A stretch of DNA of 64,000 bases, from NCBI RefSeq assembly GCF_013344685.1, contig NZ_CP050137.1, forward strand, positions 1,120,001-1,184,000. Reading direction: 5' to 3'. This document shows, piece by piece, positions 15,550-23,616 of this stretch; position 1 is the first letter of the stretch; each line of letters starts with the position of its first letter. The position numbers and the translations under genes were made by a program. This stretch comes from Sphingomonas sp. CL5.1. GTDB lineage: Bacteria > Pseudomonadota > Alphaproteobacteria > Sphingomonadales > Sphingomonadaceae. The notes beneath the pieces were generated by a model. The model was not told the origin of the DNA. It saw nothing but the letters and a program-made list of their open reading frames with translations, and did not search any database.

Positions 15550-16278
15550 TTATCGCCGTTTCGCCTTCGCCCCGGCCAGCGCCGAGAGCACCCCGCGCAG
15601 CGTGCGCACTTCCTGGCTCGACCAGCCGGGCTTGGTAAGCAGGGTGCGCAAGGTGCGCCTGGTCGCGGGGGTGCGATCGGGCGGGAAGAAGAAGTTCGCC
15701 TCCTCCAGCATCCGGTCGAGCTGGCCGATCATCCCCTCCAGCTCATCCTGCGGCGCGGGCGGGGCGAGGTCGGTTTCCGGCGGGCTGGCGAGCATCTCGC
15801 CCTTCGACCATTCATAGGCGACGAGGATCACCGCCTGCGCGAGGTTGAGACTGCCGAATTCCGGGTTGATCGGCACCGTCAGGATCTTCCGCGCCAGCGC
15901 CACGTCGTCGGTTTCCAGCCCGGAACGCTCCGGGCCGAACAGGATCGCGGCGCGCTCGCGTACGCCACGTATCTCGCGCGCGGCGGCCTCGGGGGTGACG
16001 ACCGGCTTGGTCACGCCGCGCTTGCGCACCGTCGTCGCATAGACGTGCGCGCAATCCGCCACCGCGTCGGCGACGTTGTCGAACAGCTTCGCGCCCTCCA
16101 GCACCATGTCGGCGCCCGAGGCGGCGGGGCCGGCGAGCGGGTTGGGCCAGCCGTCACGCGGGGAGACGAGCCGCATCTCGGTGAGGCCGAAGTTGAGCAT
16201 CGCGCGTGCCGCCTTGCCGATATTCTGGGCGAGCTGCGGGCGGACGAGGACGATGACGGGCGGCGGGACGACGCTCAT
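15550..16278 (-). CDS. TrmJ-type tRNA/rRNA 2'-O-methyltransferase (SPOUT, TrmH family)
   Basis: 242 residues from ATG 16278, overlapping the nrdR stop by four bases. SPOUT enzymes methylate a ribose 2'-OH with SAM; TrmJ acts on position 32 of tRNAs. The N-terminal [20 protein letters not shown], the [17 protein letters not shown] loop and the knot motif [19 protein letters not shown] are all visible. The C-terminal 70 residues form the extension typical of TrmJ ([19 protein letters not shown]). Last gene of the rpiB-glyA-nrdR run. Confidence 0.88.
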   Translation of the reverse strand: MSVVPPPVIVLVRPQLAQNIGKAARAMLNFGLTEMRLVSPRDGWPNPLAGPAASGADMVLEGAKLFDNVADAVADCAHVYATTVRKRGVTKPVVTPEAAAREIRGVRERAAILFGPERSGLETDDVALARKILTVPINPEFGSLNLAQAVILVAYEWSKGEMLASPPETDLAPPAPQDELEGMIGQLDRMLEEANFFFPPDRTPATRRTLRTLLTKPGWSSQEVRTLRGVLSALAGAKAKRR

Positions 16279-16736
16279 CCGCGTCCGGCTTCCTCGACCG
16301 TACCGGCGAATTCCTCGAAATCCTTCGCCTCGTTGAAGTCGCGATAGACCGAGGCGAAGCGGATATAGGCGACCGAATCGAGGCCCTTCAGCCCCTCCAT
16401 CACCATCTCGCCGATCCGCTGGGAGGTGACCTCGCCGTCGCCGCTGGTCTCGAGCTGGCGCTGGATGCCGGAGACGAGCCGCTCGATCGCCACGCCGTCC
16501 ACCGGCCGCTTGCGCGCGGCCACGCCGATCGAGCGCACCAGCTTCTCGCGCTCGAATGGCTCGCGGCGGTCCTGGCTCTTGATGACGATCAGCTCGCGGA
16601 GCTGGATGCGCTCGAAGGTGGTGAAGCGCGCGGCGCAGCCCTCGCACTGGCGGCGGCGGCGGATCGCCGCGCCGTCGTCGGTCGGGCGGCTGTCCTTCAC
16701 CTGGCTCGCGTCGTGGCCGCAGAACGGGCAGCGCAT
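16275..16736 (-). CDS. nrdR: Transcriptional repressor NrdR
   Basis: 153 residues. NrdR represses ribonucleotide reductase genes in response to nucleotide levels. The zinc ribbon is intact (C3, C6, C31, C34; [11 protein letters not shown] and [14 protein letters not shown]), followed by the ATP-cone domain (about 49-139) with [14 protein letters not shown] and [13 protein letters not shown]. Length is standard. It lies between the small membrane protein and the methyltransferase in a minus-strand cluster downstream of glyA, a frequent alphaproteobacterial order. Confidence 0.96.
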   Translation of the reverse strand: MRCPFCGHDASQVKDSRPTDDGAAIRRRRQCEGCAARFTTFERIQLRELIVIKSQDRREPFEREKLVRSIGVAARKRPVDGVAIERLVSGIQRQLETSGDGEVTSQRIGEMVMEGLKGLDSVAYIRFASVYRDFNEAKDFEEFAGTVEEAGRG

Positions 16737-16770
16737 CTGGCTTTCATTCCCTCAAGCACGAAGCGGGACC

Positions 16771-16834
16771 GCCCGCTCCCCCGCCGGCCTCTCCCACAGC
16801 TTGCGCGCGATGGGAAGGGCGGACGAGAAAGCGG
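16771..16834. repeat. Diverged copy of the rpiB palindromic repeat
   Basis: GCTCCCCCGCCGGCCTCTCCCA, then a 14-nt loop beginning CAGC, then TGGGAAGGGCGGACGAGAAAGC. The arms pair imperfectly, but the left-arm text and loop start match the perfect copy at 18373-18456. It lies between nrdR and the upstream small gene. Confidence 0.5.
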
Positions 16835-16858
16835 ACGGTGCGCGTCGTTCGAAAAGGA

Positions 16859-17035
16859 TCAGGCCTTGTCGCGCCTCGCATAGGCGACGCCGGCGCCGAC
16901 GATCGCGCCGAGCACCGGGCCGACGAAGGGCAGCGGGATCGCCAGCACCGCGCCGATCGCGCCATATTTGGCCATCTTCTTGCCGAGGCCCGGCGTGTTC
17001 TTCACATTGTCCTGCACTTCGTCGATCTTCGACAT
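16859..17035 (-). CDS. Small membrane protein
   Basis: 58 residues from ATG 17035 (MSKIDEVQDNVKNTPG), 8 bases after the glyA stop. A short amphipathic start is followed by one or two hydrophobic segments (YGAIGAVLAIPLPFVGPVLG, residues about 26-45, and IVGAGVAYA) and a basic end RRDKA. The glycine-rich helix pair resembles small stress-related membrane proteins, but no family is assigned. Co-transcription with glyA is likely. Confidence 0.7.
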   Translation of the reverse strand: MSKIDEVQDNVKNTPGLGKKMAKYGAIGAVLAIPLPFVGPVLGAIVGAGVAYARRDKA

Positions 17036-17043
17036 GTCATCCC

Positions 17044-18351
17044 TCACTGGTAGATCGGGAAACGAGCGCACAAGGCGCGAACTCGTTCCCTGACATGCGC
17101 CTCGACCTGCGCGTCGCCGGCTTCGCCGTTCTTGGCGAGGCCATCGAGCACGTCCGCCACCATGTTGCCGATCTCGCGGAATTCGGCGGTGCCGAAGCCG
17201 CGCGTCGTGCCGGCGGGCGAGCCGACGCGGATCCCGCTGGTCTTGACCGGGGGCAGCGGATCGTTGGGGATGCCGTTCTTGTTGCAGGTGATGCCGGCGC
17301 GCTCCAGCGCCTCGTCGGCGTCCTTGCCGGTGACGCCGAGCGGGGTGAGGTCGATCAGCGCGAGATGCGTGTCGGTGCCGCCCGAGACGACGCGCGCGCC
17401 GCGCTCCGCCAGCGTGGCGGCCAGCACCTTGGCGTTCGCGATGATCGCGGCGGCGTAGGTCTTGAAGTCCGGCCGCAGCGCCTCGCCGAACGCTACCGCC
17501 TTCGCCGCGACGACATGCATCAGCGGGCCGCCCTGGAGGCCGGGGAACACCGCCGAGTTGATCTTCTTCGCTACGCCCTCGTCATCGGTGAACACCGCGC
17601 CGCCGCGCGGGCCGCGCAGCGTCTTGTGCGTGGTGGTGGTGACGACATGGGCGTGGCCGAACGGCGTGGGATGGACGCCGCCCGCGACCAGCCCGGCGAA
17701 ATGCGCCATGTCGACCATGAAGAACGCGCCCACCTCATCGGCGATCTTGCGGAAGCGGGCGAAATCGATGTGGCGCGGATAGGCCGAGCCGCCGGTGATG
17801 ATGAGCTTCGGCTGATGCTCGCGCGCAAGGCGCTCGACCTGATCGTAATCGATCAGGTGCGTGTCCGGCGTCACGCCATATTGCACGGCGTTGAACCACT
17901 TGCCCGACATCGCCGCCTTCGCGCCGTGCGTCAGGTGGCCGCCCGAATCGAGGCTGAGGCCCATGATCGTGTCGCCCGGCCTGGTCAGCGCCAGCATCAC
18001 CGCGCCGTTCGCCTGCGCGCCCGAATGCGGCTGGACGTTGGCGAAGCCGCAGCCGAACAGCTCCTTGGCGCGGTCGATCGCGAGCTGCTCCACCTCGTCG
18101 GAGGGGTGGCAGCCCTGATAGTAACGCTTGCCGGGATAGCCTTCGGCATATTTGTTGGTAAAGACGCTGCCCTGCGCTTCCAGCACGGCCTTGGAGACGA
18201 TGTTCTCGGAGGCGATCAGCTCGATCTGCGTCTGCTCGCGCTCCAGCTCATGCTCGACGCCCTTGAACACAGCGGGGTCGGCGTCGGCGAGGCAGCGCGT
18301 GAAGAAGCCGTCCGGCTGCACGTCGTTGAGATTGGCGGGGTTCGTGCTCAT
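17044..18351 (-). CDS. glyA: Serine hydroxymethyltransferase
   Basis: 435 residues, start ATG 18351. This PLP enzyme interconverts serine and glycine with tetrahydrofolate and feeds one-carbon metabolism. Characteristic stretches are [63 protein letters not shown] and the Schiff-base region [15 protein letters not shown]. Full length and intact. It lies downstream of rpiB, with the perfect palindrome in the 3' end of that gene just before it. Confidence 0.98.
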   Translation of the reverse strand: MSTNPANLNDVQPDGFFTRCLADADPAVFKGVEHELEREQTQIELIASENIVSKAVLEAQGSVFTNKYAEGYPGKRYYQGCHPSDEVEQLAIDRAKELFGCGFANVQPHSGAQANGAVMLALTRPGDTIMGLSLDSGGHLTHGAKAAMSGKWFNAVQYGVTPDTHLIDYDQVERLAREHQPKLIITGGSAYPRHIDFARFRKIADEVGAFFMVDMAHFAGLVAGGVHPTPFGHAHVVTTTTHKTLRGPRGGAVFTDDEGVAKKINSAVFPGLQGGPLMHVVAAKAVAFGEALRPDFKTYAAAIIANAKVLAATLAERGARVVSGGTDTHLALIDLTPLGVTGKDADEALERAGITCNKNGIPNDPLPPVKTSGIRVGSPAGTTRGFGTAEFREIGNMVADVLDGLAKNGEAGDAQVEAHVRERVRALCARFPIYQ

Positions 18352-18366
18352 GCTGGCTCCTTTGGA

Positions 18367-18882
18367 TCAAGAGGCGGCGCCGGCTCGCTCCCCCACCCCG
18401 CCTCCCACAGCGTATCCTGATTGGGAGGCGGGGTGGGGGAGCGAGCCGGCGCCGCCAGCAGACAGTTTATCGACGCGGTGCTGATGGCGGCCGCCCTCGA
18501 AGTCGGTCGAGAGGAAGGCGGCGAGGCAGGCCTTGGCCATCTCCGGCCCGATCAGCCGCGCGCCCATCGCGATGGCGTTGGCATCGTTGTGAGTGCGCGC
18601 CAGCGCGGCGGAGAGCGGCTCGCTGACCAATGCGCAGCGGCAGGCCGGATTGCGGTTGGCCGCGATCGCGATGCCGATGCCGGAGCCGCACAGCGCCACG
18701 CCGCGTTCGGCGCGGCCGTCCGCCAGCGCGGCGGCGACGGCGTGGCCGTAATCGGGATAATCGACGCTCGCGCCGCCGTTGGTGCCGAGGTCGAGCACGT
18801 CATGGCCGCCCTCGCGCAGCCATTCGGCGAGCATGGTCTTCAGCTCGACGGCGGCGTGGTCGGACGCAATGGCGATGCGCAT
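18367..18882 (-). CDS. rpiB: Ribose 5-phosphate isomerase B, with C-terminal extension from a palindrome
   Basis: 171 residues from ATG 18882. RpiB interconverts ribose 5-phosphate and ribulose 5-phosphate in the pentose pathway. MRIAIASDHAAVELK, DLGTNGGASVDYPDYG and the catalytic-Cys loop ALCGSGIGIAIAANR, then CALVSEP and NDANAIAMGARLIG are all present. RpiB proteins usually end near residue 145-150; here the last 30 residues (after about 141) are translated from both arms of the 35-bp inverted repeat (AGSLPHPASQSGYAVGGG). The extension is unlikely to be functional but should be tolerated. Confidence 0.94.
   Translation of the reverse strand: MRIAIASDHAAVELKTMLAEWLREGGHDVLDLGTNGGASVDYPDYGHAVAAALADGRAERGVALCGSGIGIAIAANRNPACRCALVSEPLSAALARTHNDANAIAMGARLIGPEMAKACLAAFLSTDFEGGRHQHRVDKLSAGGAGSLPHPASQSGYAVGGGVGERAGAAS
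18373..18456. repeat. Perfect inverted repeat, 35-bp arms and 14-nt loop
   Basis: The left arm 18373-18407 begins GGCGGCGCCGGCTCGCTCCC and the right arm 18422-18456 is its exact reverse complement; the loop is CAGCGTATCCTGAT. It lies within the 3' end of rpiB and just before glyA. A transcript would form a very stable hairpin that could protect or attenuate the rpiB-glyA mRNA. Diverged relatives lie at 30861-30942 and 16771-16834. Confidence 0.9.
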
Positions 18883-19013
18883 CGGCGGCGCTTTCCTGAA
18901 AGGCGGTGAACGGATGCCCGCGCCTTTAGCGGCGCCGGCACGCGAATGCCACCGTTGAAGCGCGCGAACAGCGCTTCTTGTCGCCTTGCCTCGCTCCGGT
19001 CGGGTCTGGGGCG

Positions 19014-20519
19014 CTACGCCCGTCGCCAGACCTTCATGTCGCCCGCCGCGACCACCTCGCCTTTCGTCCCGACCGGCTCGGTCGCGCCGTCGGTGAGGAA
19101 AGCGATCGTCGCCGCATCCTCGCCCGGCACCTGCGCCAGCGTGCGGTTGCCGTCCGGCAGCCGCGCGACCACCACGCCGGACTTCGGCTTGCCGTCGCGG
19201 GCGTAGAACACCGTATAGGTCTCGATCTGCGCCGGCCCGGCATAATCCTTCACCAGTTCCGGCACGCGCCCGCGCGCGGCATCGGCTTCGGCCTGGCAGT
19301 CGAACGCATGCGCCTCGCCCGCGCCGGGCAGCGGCTCCATGCCGAGCACGATCGCGTGGTTGTGCGTGGCATAGCCGCCGTTGGCGAACAGCAGGCCCTT
19401 CTTCCCCGCCCCGGCGCGGAGCGCGTCGACCATCTCCGCGACGGCGTGGCTCATGTAATTGCCGATCGGGCCGCCGCCGAAGGTGAGGCCGCCGAACACC
19501 GTCGCCGGCTTGTCGAGCGGCCAGCCGATCACGCGCCGCGCCATCTTCGGCACGCAGGGGAAGCAGGAATAGAGCTCGGCGAGGTCGAGGTCGTCGGCCG
19601 TCAACTCGTTCCATTCCAGCGTGCGCCTGAGGCACACTTCCATGCTCGGCGATTTGTCGTAGCGGTCGCGCGCCATGAAATCGTCCGCCTCGTGCGCGCT
19701 CGCGCCGCGCCCGACATAGACGATCCGCGCTTCCGGCACCCCGCGCCGCCGCGCCTCGGCGAGGCTGGTGACGATGAAGCCCGCGCCCTGGTTGACACTG
19801 GAATTGGCGACCATCAGCTTGGTGTAGGGGAAAGCGATCGGGCGATTGTCGGCGGTCGGCTCGATCACCTCGGCCGGCGTCTTCGGCGCGTGGATCCATG
19901 CCGCCGGCGTCTCGTTCGCGACGCGGCTGAAGCGCGACCAGATCTCGCCCGATTCGCGCTGCCCTTCGGCGAGCGTCTGGCCGTAGGCGGCGCGGCCGGC
20001 ATTCTCGTAGAGCGGATAGACATCGACCGGCGCGGTGAGGCCATGGACCTGCCGGTATCCCGGCGGGCGGCCCTTCGCGAGGTTGCGGATCGGGTTCTGG
20101 TCCGCCACCGCCGTCCTGGCTGCGAGCGCGGCGCGCTGGCTGGCGGTGCGCAGCGCCTCGCCGCCGGTCACCGCCGCGACCCTGATCTCGCCGCGCGCGA
20201 TGCGGTTGGCGGCCTCGTTCAATAGCAGGATCGGGCTGTCGCCGTTCGGGCCGGCCGATTCATAGACGATGCGTGCCTGTGAGCCGATCCCGTCCGCCAC
20301 TTTCTGCGCCAGCGGATTTTCCTGCCGGAAGCTGATCTGCTGCACCACCGCGACGGATTCGACGTCACGCAGCCAGCCGCCGCCGGCATCGCGGTCCGCC
20401 TCCTCCAGCGCCGCGACCATCAGGCCGAGCGAGTCGAGTCCCTGCATCGGATCGGCGGGCCGGTCGTTGACCTGCCCCACGCCGACGATGACGGCGATGC
20501 GTTCGGGATCGGCCGCCAT
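19014..20519 (-). CDS. Thiolase-like protein (type 1 with C-terminal OB-like domain), annotated acetyl-CoA acetyltransferase family
   Basis: 501 residues from ATG 20519. The thiolase fold is recognisable (AVIVGVGQVNDRPADPMQG, then VTGGEALRTASQ, NSSVNQGAGFIVTSLAEA, GGLTFGGGPIGNYMSHAVAE and GYATHNHAIVLG), with an additional C-terminal domain of about 90 residues (IETYTVFYARDGKPKSGVV). Where active thiolases have CxSG the sequence reads SAGPNGDSP, so the usual nucleophilic Cys is missing, as in thiolase-like type 1 proteins. It may transfer or hydrolyse acyl-CoA differently. Last gene of the 19014-26876 operon, 2 bases after the hydratase. Confidence 0.85.
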   Translation of the reverse strand: MAADPERIAVIVGVGQVNDRPADPMQGLDSLGLMVAALEEADRDAGGGWLRDVESVAVVQQISFRQENPLAQKVADGIGSQARIVYESAGPNGDSPILLLNEAANRIARGEIRVAAVTGGEALRTASQRAALAARTAVADQNPIRNLAKGRPPGYRQVHGLTAPVDVYPLYENAGRAAYGQTLAEGQRESGEIWSRFSRVANETPAAWIHAPKTPAEVIEPTADNRPIAFPYTKLMVANSSVNQGAGFIVTSLAEARRRGVPEARIVYVGRGASAHEADDFMARDRYDKSPSMEVCLRRTLEWNELTADDLDLAELYSCFPCVPKMARRVIGWPLDKPATVFGGLTFGGGPIGNYMSHAVAEMVDALRAGAGKKGLLFANGGYATHNHAIVLGMEPLPGAGEAHAFDCQAEADAARGRVPELVKDYAGPAQIETYTVFYARDGKPKSGVVVARLPDGNRTLAQVPGEDAATIAFLTDGATEPVGTKGEVVAAGDMKVWRRA

Positions 20520-20521
20520 GC

Positions 20522-21325
20522 TCAGCGCGCCTTCCACACCGGCGCGCGCTTCTCGGCGAAGGCCTTCGGCCCCTCGCGCGAATCCTCGCTGGTGAAGACG
20601 ATCTTCGCCTCGGCGCGGTTCTGCGCCCATGCCGCCTCGTCGCGCGCCACCTTGCCGTCGACGATTCCCAGCGCCATCCGCTTCGACGCCTGCACCGAAA
20701 GCGGGGCGTTGACCGTGATCCGCGCCGCCAGCGCGAAGGCGGTGTCGAGCAGCGCCTCGCGCGGGGCGATCGCGTTGACGAGGCCGAGTTCCAGCGCGCG
20801 CTGAGCGGTAATCGGGTCGCCCGTCAGGATCATCTCCATCGCGATCTTCTTCGGCAATTGCTCGGGCAGGCGGAACACGCCGCCGGCCGCCGCGAACAGC
20901 CCGCGCTTCGGTTCGGGCAGGCCGAATTGCGCGCTGTCCACCGCCACCGCCAGGTCGCAGGCGAGCGTGATCTCCAGCCCGCCGCCCAGCGCCGTGCCGT
21001 TGACGCAGGTGATCACCGGCTTGGAGATGGCGTGGCTGACGATGCCGGCGAAACCCCACGCCTGCTTGGCCTTGTCGTCCGGCGTCAGGCTCTCACCGCG
21101 CGACAGCGCCACGAGGTCCGCCCCGGCGCAGAACGACTTGTCGCCCGCGCCGGTGACGATGACGCAGCGGATCTCGGGGTCCGCGTCCGCCGCCTCCAGC
21201 GCGTCGCCGACGCCTTCGTGGACGAAGCGGTTGACCGCGTTGCGCGCCTCCGGGCGGTTGATCGTGACCAGCATCACGTTGCCGCGCGTCTCGACCGTCA
21301 CCGCGTCATTACCAAGTTGAGTCAT
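20522..21325 (-). CDS. Enoyl-CoA hydratase/isomerase (crotonase family)
   Basis: 267 residues from ATG 21325. It is expected to hydrate trans-2-enoyl-CoA or a related acyl-CoA. Crotonase signatures are seen: VTINRPEARNAVNR, the oxyanion-hole GAGDKSFCAGADLVALS, NGTALGGGLEITLACDLAVA and LPEPKRGLFAAAGGVFRL. The specific substrate cannot be read from the sequence. It lies 11 bases after the CoA-transferase gene and 2 bases before the thiolase-like gene, so all three are one translation unit. Confidence 0.93.
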   Translation of the reverse strand: MTQLGNDAVTVETRGNVMLVTINRPEARNAVNRFVHEGVGDALEAADADPEIRCVIVTGAGDKSFCAGADLVALSRGESLTPDDKAKQAWGFAGIVSHAISKPVITCVNGTALGGGLEITLACDLAVAVDSAQFGLPEPKRGLFAAAGGVFRLPEQLPKKIAMEMILTGDPITAQRALELGLVNAIAPREALLDTAFALAARITVNAPLSVQASKRMALGIVDGKVARDEAAWAQNRAEAKIVFTSEDSREGPKAFAEKRAPVWKAR

Positions 21326-21336
21326 GATCCGTTCCT

Positions 21337-23616
21337 TCAAGCTGCCTGTTCGATGATCCTGTCGGCGAGGAGCGCGGCGACGGCCGCCGGGTCCAGCCCC
21401 AGCCAGTCCGCGACGACCGCCGCACTGTCCTCGCCGATGCGCGGTGCCGGGCGTTGGTCCGGGTCCGGCAGGCGCTCCGAGCGCGTCGCGCGTCCCTCGA
21501 CGATGAAAGGCGCGGCGATCAGCGGATGCGTCGCCGCGCGGAAGGTGCCGAGCGCGTGATATTGCGGACTGTCCGGCATGTCGGTGACACGCATCATCAT
21601 CCCCGCCGGCACGCCCGCCGCCTGGAGCAGCGCCATCGCTTCCTCCGGCGAGTGGCGCGCCGCCCATTGCTCCGCCGCCGCGCGTCCCTCCCCGGCGATT
21701 CCGGCCAGCGCGGCGCGATCGGCGGCGTCGCGGATCGTCACGACGCAATATTCGTCGTCGCCGGCGCAGGGCAGCAGCCAGTCCTCGGCCGCCTCCCCCG
21801 GCTCCGGCGCCAGCCCCGCCGCTTCGGCGCCGAGCGCGGCGATCTCCGCGCCCTTCTGCGCCAGCATCACCTCGGCCTGGCTGACGCTGGCGCCGCCGCC
21901 GCGCCCGGTGCGCATCCGGCGGATCAGCAGCGCGGCGGCCGCGCACGCCCCGATCCGCGCCGCGACGTGATCGGGATAGACCGTGATCGCGTCCGAGAAG
22001 CTCTCCGGCTCGCCGGGAGAGACCCATTGCTTCGTCAGCCCCGCCGAGCAGCGCACCAGCGGGCCATAGCCGAGCCGGTCGGACCACGGCCCGGTCGGGC
22101 CGAAGGCGGAACTGTCCACCGTCACGAGGCGCGGATTGGCCGCCGCCAGCGTATCCGCGTCGAAGCCGAGCGACGCCAGCGTCCCCGGCTTGAAGTTCGA
22201 GCACAGCACGTCCGCCCGCCGCACCAGATCGAGGAACAGCGCCTTGCCGCGTTCGCTCCTCAGGTCGATCGCCAGCCCGCGCTTGTTGCGATGCCCGGCG
22301 GCAAAGGTGAGCGACACCGGCGCATTGTCGCGCGACTGGCGCTGGCCGTCGGGGAAGGCGCCGTTCTCGACCTTCACCACCTCCGCGCCGAGGTCCGCGA
22401 ACAGCCGACCGGTGTCGCCGCCGACGACGATGACGCCCATGTCGAGTACCTTCAGCCCCGCGAACGGCATGGCGGCGGGCGGCGGCGCGTCGAATGCCGG
22501 GCGCGCGCTTTCGAAATGCGCGTCGCCGCCCGGCGCGGGGGCGGGGCCGCGGATGCCGGCGCGGGCGCCGTCGATCTCCACCACGCCGTTGGGGAAGGGC
22601 AGGCTGACGCCGGGCGAAACCTCGACCGGCGCGAAGGCCCGGCGCGCGGCCATCTGCGGCGTCGCGATCGCCTCGCCCACGTCGAGCAGGCCGGCGGCGG
22701 GCACGCCATGCGCCACCGCGCCCGCCTCGATCTCCGCGCGGGTCATCGGCGCGAGGAAGCGGGCGAACGCCTCCAGCAGCGCGGTGGAGCGATAGCGCGT
22801 CGGCAGCTTCTCCCATTCCGGCCCGGCGAACTCGGGCGGCTCGCCCATCCAGCGGAACATGCCGCGCCACTGCCGCGGCGCGAGGACGCACAGGCGCGCG
22901 AAGCCGTCGGCGCAGCGGAAGATCGGATAGCGGTGGCGCTCGTCGGTGCGGCCGCGCGCCAACTTCCACAGCGGCACGCCCGATTGCGCGCTGCCCGACA
23001 GGCCGTAGCCAGGATCGAGCGCCTGCATCGCCGCCTCCAGCAATGCCACCTCGAGCCGGTCGCCCGTGCCGGTGCGCAGCCGCGCGGTGAAGGCGGCGAG
23101 CGCGAGCCAGGCGATCTGCGGCGCGGCGGTCTGGAAGGTCAGCTCGCCCGGCGGGAGCAGCGGGGGCCGGCCCGGCAGGCCGGAGCGGGAGAGGCCGCCG
23201 GTCAGCGCGTGGAGCACCGCGTCGCTGGCGCGCCAGTTCCGCCACGGCCCCTGTTCGCCGAAGTCGCTGATCGAGACGACCACCAGCGCGGGATTGGCCG
23301 TGCGGACGGCGTCGAGATCCAGCCCCGGCAGCCGCGCCTCCAGCAATATGTCGGCTTCCCGCGCCAGCGCAGCGAAACGCGCCGCGTCGGCGGGCAGGTC
23401 TATCGTCGCCGCGCGCTTGCCGAGGCTGGCGGCGGCGAAGGCCAGCCCGACGCCATCGAGCGTCACGCCGGCCGTGCGGTCCGCGCCGCCGCCGCGCGGC
23501 TCGACGCGGATCACCTCCGCGCCCAGCTCGCCGAGGAAACGCCCGATCGCGCCGAGCGGCCCCGGCACCGCGTCCAGCACGCGCACTCCGGCGAGCGGCA
23601 GGTCGGTTGACGTCAT
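21337..23616 (-). CDS. CaiB/BaiF family CoA-transferase, two fused domains
   Basis: 759 residues from ATG 23616, which overlaps the stop of the kinase-like gene (ATGA). Family III enzymes move CoA between carboxylic acids. Two copies of the domain lie in tandem: residues about 5-330 (AGVRVLDAVPGPLGAIGRFL, DRLEVALLEAAMQALDPG) and about 345-750 (AGLKVLDMGVIVVGGDTGRL, AAGHRNKRGLAIDLRSERGK). The catalytic Asp is kept in the first copy (D132 in RASDAVLHALTGG) but is Gly518 in the second (LGYGPLVRCSAG). The fusion corresponds to the two interlocked chains of separate enzymes. Confidence 0.92.
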   Translation of the reverse strand: MTSTDLPLAGVRVLDAVPGPLGAIGRFLGELGAEVIRVEPRGGGADRTAGVTLDGVGLAFAAASLGKRAATIDLPADAARFAALAREADILLEARLPGLDLDAVRTANPALVVVSISDFGEQGPWRNWRASDAVLHALTGGLSRSGLPGRPPLLPPGELTFQTAAPQIAWLALAAFTARLRTGTGDRLEVALLEAAMQALDPGYGLSGSAQSGVPLWKLARGRTDERHRYPIFRCADGFARLCVLAPRQWRGMFRWMGEPPEFAGPEWEKLPTRYRSTALLEAFARFLAPMTRAEIEAGAVAHGVPAAGLLDVGEAIATPQMAARRAFAPVEVSPGVSLPFPNGVVEIDGARAGIRGPAPAPGGDAHFESARPAFDAPPPAAMPFAGLKVLDMGVIVVGGDTGRLFADLGAEVVKVENGAFPDGQRQSRDNAPVSLTFAAGHRNKRGLAIDLRSERGKALFLDLVRRADVLCSNFKPGTLASLGFDADTLAAANPRLVTVDSSAFGPTGPWSDRLGYGPLVRCSAGLTKQWVSPGEPESFSDAITVYPDHVAARIGACAAAALLIRRMRTGRGGGASVSQAEVMLAQKGAEIAALGAEAAGLAPEPGEAAEDWLLPCAGDDEYCVVTIRDAADRAALAGIAGEGRAAAEQWAARHSPEEAMALLQAAGVPAGMMMRVTDMPDSPQYHALGTFRAATHPLIAAPFIVEGRATRSERLPDPDQRPAPRIGEDSAAVVADWLGLDPAAVAALLADRIIEQAA

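Noticed and set aside
21454..23610. 718-codon plus-strand frame
   Set aside because: Antisense of the fused CoA-transferase; Arg/His-rich shadow.
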